From positions 1-9,123 of the forward strand of contig JAQGLQ010000365.1 in assembly GCA_028292785.1 (NCBI GenBank): DNA of 9,123 nt, in the 5' to 3' direction. This DNA comes from Noviherbaspirillum sp. Lineage in GTDB: Bacteria > Pseudomonadota > Gammaproteobacteria > Burkholderiales > Burkholderiaceae. Of this stretch, positions 6,201-9,123 are shown in pieces. A program made the position numbers and the translations under genes. How positions within the stretch are numbered: position 1 is the stretch's first letter; every line of letters begins with the position of its first letter. The notes under the pieces were generated by a model, which worked only from the letters and a program-made list of their open reading frames with translations, searched no databases and was not told the DNA's origin.

Positions 6201-6220
6201 TTATTGACTTTACTCAATAA
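6201..6220. promoter_or_regulatory. Perfect 7-bp dyad containing an FNR/CRP-type core (TTGA-N6-TCAA)
   Basis: TTATTGA (6201-6207), six bases CTTTAC, then TCAATAA (6214-6220) form a perfect inverted repeat. The inner core TTGA-N6-TCAA at 6204-6217 keeps the invariant bases of FNR/Anr boxes (TTGAT-N4-ATCAA); the two inner positions are C instead of T/A. It sits 35 bp upstream of the 74-aa membrane gene, close enough to overlap its promoter. Direct regulation by an FNR/CRP-family protein is inference. Confidence 0.4.
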
Positions 6221-6239
6221 CAACATCTTGGGTTTTCAG

Positions 6240-6302
6240 TTACTTTTTGTCACTTTCGTCAGCATATAGACATTTTGAAAATTGCGGAAGTGACATTTGC
6301 AT
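6240..6302 (-). CDS. Possible 20-aa leader or micro-peptide
   Basis: On the minus strand GGAGGAG lies nine bases before an ATG (6302-6300) that opens a 20-codon frame ending in TAA. The peptide (MQMSLPQFSKCLYADESDKK) is polar and has no membrane segment. It ends about 70 nt upstream of the 74-aa gene, with the dyad at 6201-6220 between them. The strong Shine-Dalgarno is the only real support; a purine-rich sequence can arise by chance. It could be a short leader peptide. Confidence 0.3.
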   Translation of the reverse strand: MQMSLPQFSKCLYADESDKK

Positions 6303-6610
6303 TTAAGTAATCTCCTCCACATAGAATTTCGCGACGCCGCCGCGCTCCAATCAGAGAACTCGAGAAAGTGCGTCCTCCAGGTGGCGGAAATACAGAATGA
6401 CCGGGTTTTCCAAGAACTATTTGCCAAGCCCAAACTCTTCCAAGAATGCCAATCCATACATCCAAGGCTTATGCAAAAAACCGCCGTACTGTGCATGACT
6501 GACCGACTGCAGCGCCCGCGTCCTCATTGCCGCGGATTGCGTCCGGCCGGCCTGCGTATTCCCGAACCGCAGCCTGCAATCCCGAACACAATTTCCATTA
6601 GCGGATAACC
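6303..6610. other. Intergenic stretch upstream of glgB with no convincing gene
   Basis: Long frames exist on both strands, but none has a good start signal, a recognisable motif or a sensible composition. The glgB promoter should be here; I find no strong -35/-10 pair. The last bases before glgB (AGCGGATAACC) provide at best a weak GGA ribosome binding site. Confidence 0.5.
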
Positions 6611-8251
6611 ATGCTTGATTCGACGACGCTTGCCGCATTGATGTCGGGCGACCATCATGACCCTTTCGCAGTGCTCGGCATGCACCAGGAAGGCGGCAAT
6701 CTGATTGTGCGCACCCTGTTGCCCGGCGCGGCCGGCGTACGGCTGGTGGAAGCCGCAAGCGGGCGTCGTCTCGCCGCACTCGAACGCATTGGTCAGAGCG
6801 ATGTATTCGCAGCGGTCGTACCGCGCCGGAAAAACCGCTTTCCATATCGGCTCCGGGTCGACTGGGGCACGCATGAACAGGACCTCGAAGACCCTTACCG
6901 CTTTCCGCCGATCCTTGGCGAAATGGATGTGTGGCTTCTCAGCGAGGGCACGCACTATCGACCGTTTGAAAAGCTCGGGGCGCATCTCACGCAGCTCGAT
7001 GGCGTTGCGGGCACCACCTTCGCGGTGTGGGCGCCGAATGCGCGGCGCGTGTCCGTGGTCGGCGCCTTCAACAATTGGGACGGCAGGCGCCACATGATGC
7101 GCCTGCGCCGCGAATGCGGTGTGTGGGAAATCTTCATCCCGCATCTCGTCGCCGGCGATTTATATAAGTTCGAAGTAAAGACCCATGGCGGCAGCATCGA
7201 ACTGAAGGCCGACCCGTTTGCTTTCCGTGCCGAGCTGCGGCCCAATACCGCCTCCGTCGTGCAGGACATGCCCGCGATTTATCCGCCCAGCGAAAAGCGC
7301 CAGCGCGCAAACGACCGCGCGGCGCCGATCAGCGTATATGAAGTCCACCTCGGCTCGTGGCGTCTCGAGCACCGCGAGGGCGAGGCGTCGCGCTGGATGA
7401 CCTATCGCGAGCTTGCCGACAACCTGATCCCGTATGCGCGGGACATGGGCTTCACGCATATCGAACTGCTTCCGGTGAACGAGCATCCCTTCGACGGTTC
7501 ATGGGGTTACCAGCCGACCGGACTCTACGCGCCGACATCGCGCTTCGGCTCGCCGGAAGACTTCCGGCATTTCGTGGACACCGCGCACGCCAATGATATC
7601 GGCGTGATCCTGGACTGGGTGCCGGGACATTTCCCCGTCGATGCCCACGGCCTGGTCCGCTTCGACGGGACCCACCTGTATGAACACGCCGATCCGCGCG
7701 AGGGTTTTCATCAGGACTGGAGCACGCTGATCTACAACTACGGCCGCAAGGAAGTCTGCAACTATCTGGTCGGCAACGCTCTCTATTGGACCGAGCGCTT
7801 CGGCATCGACGGCCTGCGCGTCGACGCGGTAGCGTCGATGCTCTACCGCGATTACAGCCGCGCGGAAGGGGAATGGATTCCGAACCGCTTCGGCGGACGG
7901 GAAAACCTCGAGGCCATCGATTTCATGCGCCGCACCAATCAGATACTCGCGGCGGAACGCCCGGCAGCCGTGACCATGGCGGAAGAGTCGACCAGCTTTC
8001 CCGGCGTCTCGCGCCCGGTCTCGGAAAACGGGCTCGGCTTCAGCTACAAATGGAACATGGGCTGGATGCATGACACGCTTACCTACATGCAGAAGGACCC
8101 GGTGCATCGCCGGCATCATCACGATCAGATGACATTCGGGCTGGTGTATGCATTCAGCGAAAATTTCGTGCTGCCGCTTTCGCACGATGAAGTGGTGCAT
8201 GGCAAGGGTTCCCTGCTGAGCCGTATGCCGGGCGATGAATGGCAGCGGTGA
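6611..8251 (+). CDS. glgB: 1,4-alpha-glucan branching enzyme GlgB, C-terminally truncated (546 of about 730 aa)
   Basis: GlgB creates alpha-1,6 branches in glycogen by cutting an alpha-1,4 chain and transferring it. The N-terminus is complete: N1 domain ([31 protein letters not shown]), CBM48 domain (about 115-215, [22 protein letters not shown]), then the GH13 barrel ([14 protein letters not shown] block, [20 protein letters not shown]). All catalytic residues are present and match E. coli numbering: nucleophile Asp405 in LRVDAVAS, acid Glu458 in MAEES, and Asp526 in [12 protein letters not shown]. The frame then stops at TGA right after MPGDEWQR, where relatives continue with FANLRA and about 180 more residues, including the end of the barrel and the C-terminal beta domain. 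From there the DNA encodes a thiolase in another frame. As written, the product should not fold normally. The identity is certain; the truncation is either a real rearrangement or an assembly artefact. Confidence 0.95.
   Translation: MLDSTTLAALMSGDHHDPFAVLGMHQEGGNLIVRTLLPGAAGVRLVEAASGRRLAALERIGQSDVFAAVVPRRKNRFPYRLRVDWGTHEQDLEDPYRFPPILGEMDVWLLSEGTHYRPFEKLGAHLTQLDGVAGTTFAVWAPNARRVSVVGAFNNWDGRRHMMRLRRECGVWEIFIPHLVAGDLYKFEVKTHGGSIELKADPFAFRAELRPNTASVVQDMPAIYPPSEKRQRANDRAAPISVYEVHLGSWRLEHREGEASRWMTYRELADNLIPYARDMGFTHIELLPVNEHPFDGSWGYQPTGLYAPTSRFGSPEDFRHFVDTAHANDIGVILDWVPGHFPVDAHGLVRFDGTHLYEHADPREGFHQDWSTLIYNYGRKEVCNYLVGNALYWTERFGIDGLRVDAVASMLYRDYSRAEGEWIPNRFGGRENLEAIDFMRRTNQILAAERPAAVTMAEESTSFPGVSRPVSENGLGFSYKWNMGWMHDTLTYMQKDPVHRRHHHDQMTFGLVYAFSENFVLPLSHDEVVHGKGSLLSRMPGDEWQR
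8239..8250. other. Junction between glgB and thiolase fragments
   Basis: Protein similarity to GlgB ends at Trp544-Gln545-Arg546 (codons to 8248). Similarity to thiolase begins by 8245-8250 ([10 protein letters not shown]). The shared bases GGCAGCGGT (8241-8249) make sense in both genes: tgg-cag-cgg-t(tc) of GlgB WQRF and gca-gcg-gt(g) of thiolase. The exact breakpoint is therefore ambiguous, as expected for joining by short homology. Confidence 0.75.
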
Positions 8252-9123
8252 CGCTTTCCAAGATGTGCGGCTCAGCGATGAAGGCCGCGATGATGGCGCA
8301 TGATGCGATCGTCGCCGGCAGCAGCGAAGTGGTGGTCGCGGGCGGCATGGAATCGATGACCAATGCGCCTTACCTGCTCCCGAAAGCGCGCGGCGGCTAC
8401 CGCATCGGCCATGCGATGATGGTTGACCACATGATGATGGACGGCCTGGAAGACGCCTACGCGAAAGACGAAAAAGGCGGAGGCCGCTCGATGGGCACCT
8501 TCGCCGAAGACTGCGCCGCCAGATACAAGTTCACGCGCGAGCAGCAGGACGCCTATGCGATCGAGTCGGTGCGGCGGGCGCAGGCGGCGACCGTCGACGG
8601 CTTCTTCAAATGGGAAATCGCGCCGGTGACCGTCAGCGGCCGCGGCGGCGATACCGTGATCGACAAGGATGAGGGGCCGCTCAAGGCCAAGCCCGAAAAG
8701 ATTCCGACGCTGAAGCCGGCGTTCCGCAAGGACGGCACCATCACCGCCGCTTCATCCTCATCGATCAACGATGGCGCAGCCGCGCTGGTGCTGATGCGCG
8801 AATCGATGGCGAACGAACTCGGCTGCACGCCGATCGCGCGCATCCTCGGCCATGCCACGCATGCGCAGGAACCAGAGTGGTTCACCACCGCCCCCATCGG
8901 CGCCATCGAAAAACTGTACGGGAAAACCGGCCTGAAGACCAAGGACATCGACCTGTTCGAAATCAACGAAGCCTTTGCCGCGGTGCCGATGGCGGCGATG
9001 AAAGAGCATGGCATTCCGCACGAGAAGATCAACATCCATGGCGGCGCATGCGCGCTCGGCCACCCGATCGGCGCCTCGGGCGCACGCATCATCGTTACGC
9101 TGATCGGCGCGCTGAAGAGGACC
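8239..9123 (+). CDS. Acetyl-CoA acetyltransferase (thiolase), lacking N-terminus and open at window end
   Basis: The frame encodes 295 residues of a type II/biosynthetic-type thiolase, which condenses two acetyl-CoA or cleaves 3-ketoacyl-CoA. The nucleophilic cysteine is in SKMCGSAMK (Cys10 counted from the ATG at 8239, equivalent to Cys89 of the Zoogloea enzyme). Further blocks are [48 protein letters not shown] (Asn243) and [16 protein letters not shown] with catalytic His275. The 32-residue spacing from that Asn to His equals that of the classical enzyme. About 80 residues before Cys10, normally containing the first beta-alpha units, are absent; GlgB sequence stands in their place in another frame. 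The last ~25 residues with the second catalytic cysteine lie beyond the window. The ATG at 8239 overlaps the glgB stop by 13 bases and is probably incidental. Which pathway (PHB, fatty acid or amino acid breakdown) cannot be decided. Confidence 0.88.
   Translation, partial: MAAVTLSKMCGSAMKAAMMAHDAIVAGSSEVVVAGGMESMTNAPYLLPKARGGYRIGHAMMVDHMMMDGLEDAYAKDEKGGGRSMGTFAEDCAARYKFTREQQDAYAIESVRRAQAATVDGFFKWEIAPVTVSGRGGDTVIDKDEGPLKAKPEKIPTLKPAFRKDGTITAASSSSINDGAAALVLMRESMANELGCTPIARILGHATHAQEPEWFTTAPIGAIEKLYGKTGLKTKDIDLFEINEAFAAVPMAAMKEHGIPHEKINIHGGACALGHPIGASGARIIVTLIGALKRT

Noticed and set aside
6397..6498. A 33-codon plus-strand frame starting at an ATG near 6397 (MTGFSKNYLP...)
   Set aside because: Only a weak GGCGG-type start site and no hydrophobic or conserved-looking pattern; short frames of this length are expected by chance.
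6599..6612. AGCGGATAAC before glgB, resembling half of the lac operator
   Set aside because: A ten-base partial match with no dyad partner and no lacI-like gene in the window; coincidence is the simplest reading.
7499..8200. A 233-codon minus-strand frame inside glgB
   Set aside because: It is the mirror of the strongly conserved GH13 coding region, including its catalytic motifs, and has no recognisable product.
8553..9092. A 179-codon minus-strand frame inside the thiolase
   Set aside because: The plus strand carries unmistakable thiolase motifs; the antisense product is compositionally biased with no motif.

Overview
The window looks like chromosomal DNA of a GC-rich betaproteobacterium, most likely near Burkholderiales/Oxalobacteraceae. 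This placement is an inference from the style of the HU-beta protein, the YgiQ, YahK-type dehydrogenase and GlgB sequences, the codon use, and several small exported proteins. No rRNA, tRNA, CRISPR array, insertion sequence or phage gene was seen.

Layout. (1) 2-973 (+): C-terminal part of a YgiQ-type radical SAM protein, cut by the window start. (2) 1071-2010 (+): a two-gene envelope unit, a His-rich and Tyr/Pro-rich exported protein followed 31 nt later by a glycine-zipper lipoprotein. (3) 2014-2196 (-): a 60-aa protein of unknown function, convergent with the lipoprotein. (4) 2197-2555: an AT-richer divergent intergenic region with a dyad, leading to a YahK-type zinc/NADP(H) alcohol dehydrogenase (2556-3623, +). 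(5) 3702-3977 (-): HU-beta, with a recognisable promoter and ribosome binding site, convergent with the dehydrogenase across a hairpin. (6) 4199-4651 (+): a small lipoprotein, abutting tail to tail a DUF4124 periplasmic protein (4652-5200, -). (7) 5201-6610: a gene-poor stretch whose only credible genes are tiny minus-strand membrane proteins of 29, 64 and 74 aa, plus a possible 20-aa peptide. The 29-aa gene has a perfect AGGAGG Shine-Dalgarno. The 74-aa gene lies just downstream of an FNR/CRP-like dyad. (8) 6611-8251 (+): GlgB, the glycogen branching enzyme, intact from its N-terminus through all three catalytic residues but ending abruptly at residue 546 of about 730. (9) 8239-9123 (+): a thiolase in another frame that lacks its first ~80 residues, still open at the window end.

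Most genes are ordinary housekeeping or envelope genes in short transcription units. Two things deserve attention. One is the GlgB/thiolase junction near 8240-8250, where two unrelated conserved genes are both broken at one point with apparent microhomology. This is either a real deletion or rearrangement, or an assembly chimera. The other is the cluster of very small single- and double-pass membrane proteins between 5269 and 6169. I see no convincing new multi-gene defence or biosynthetic system.
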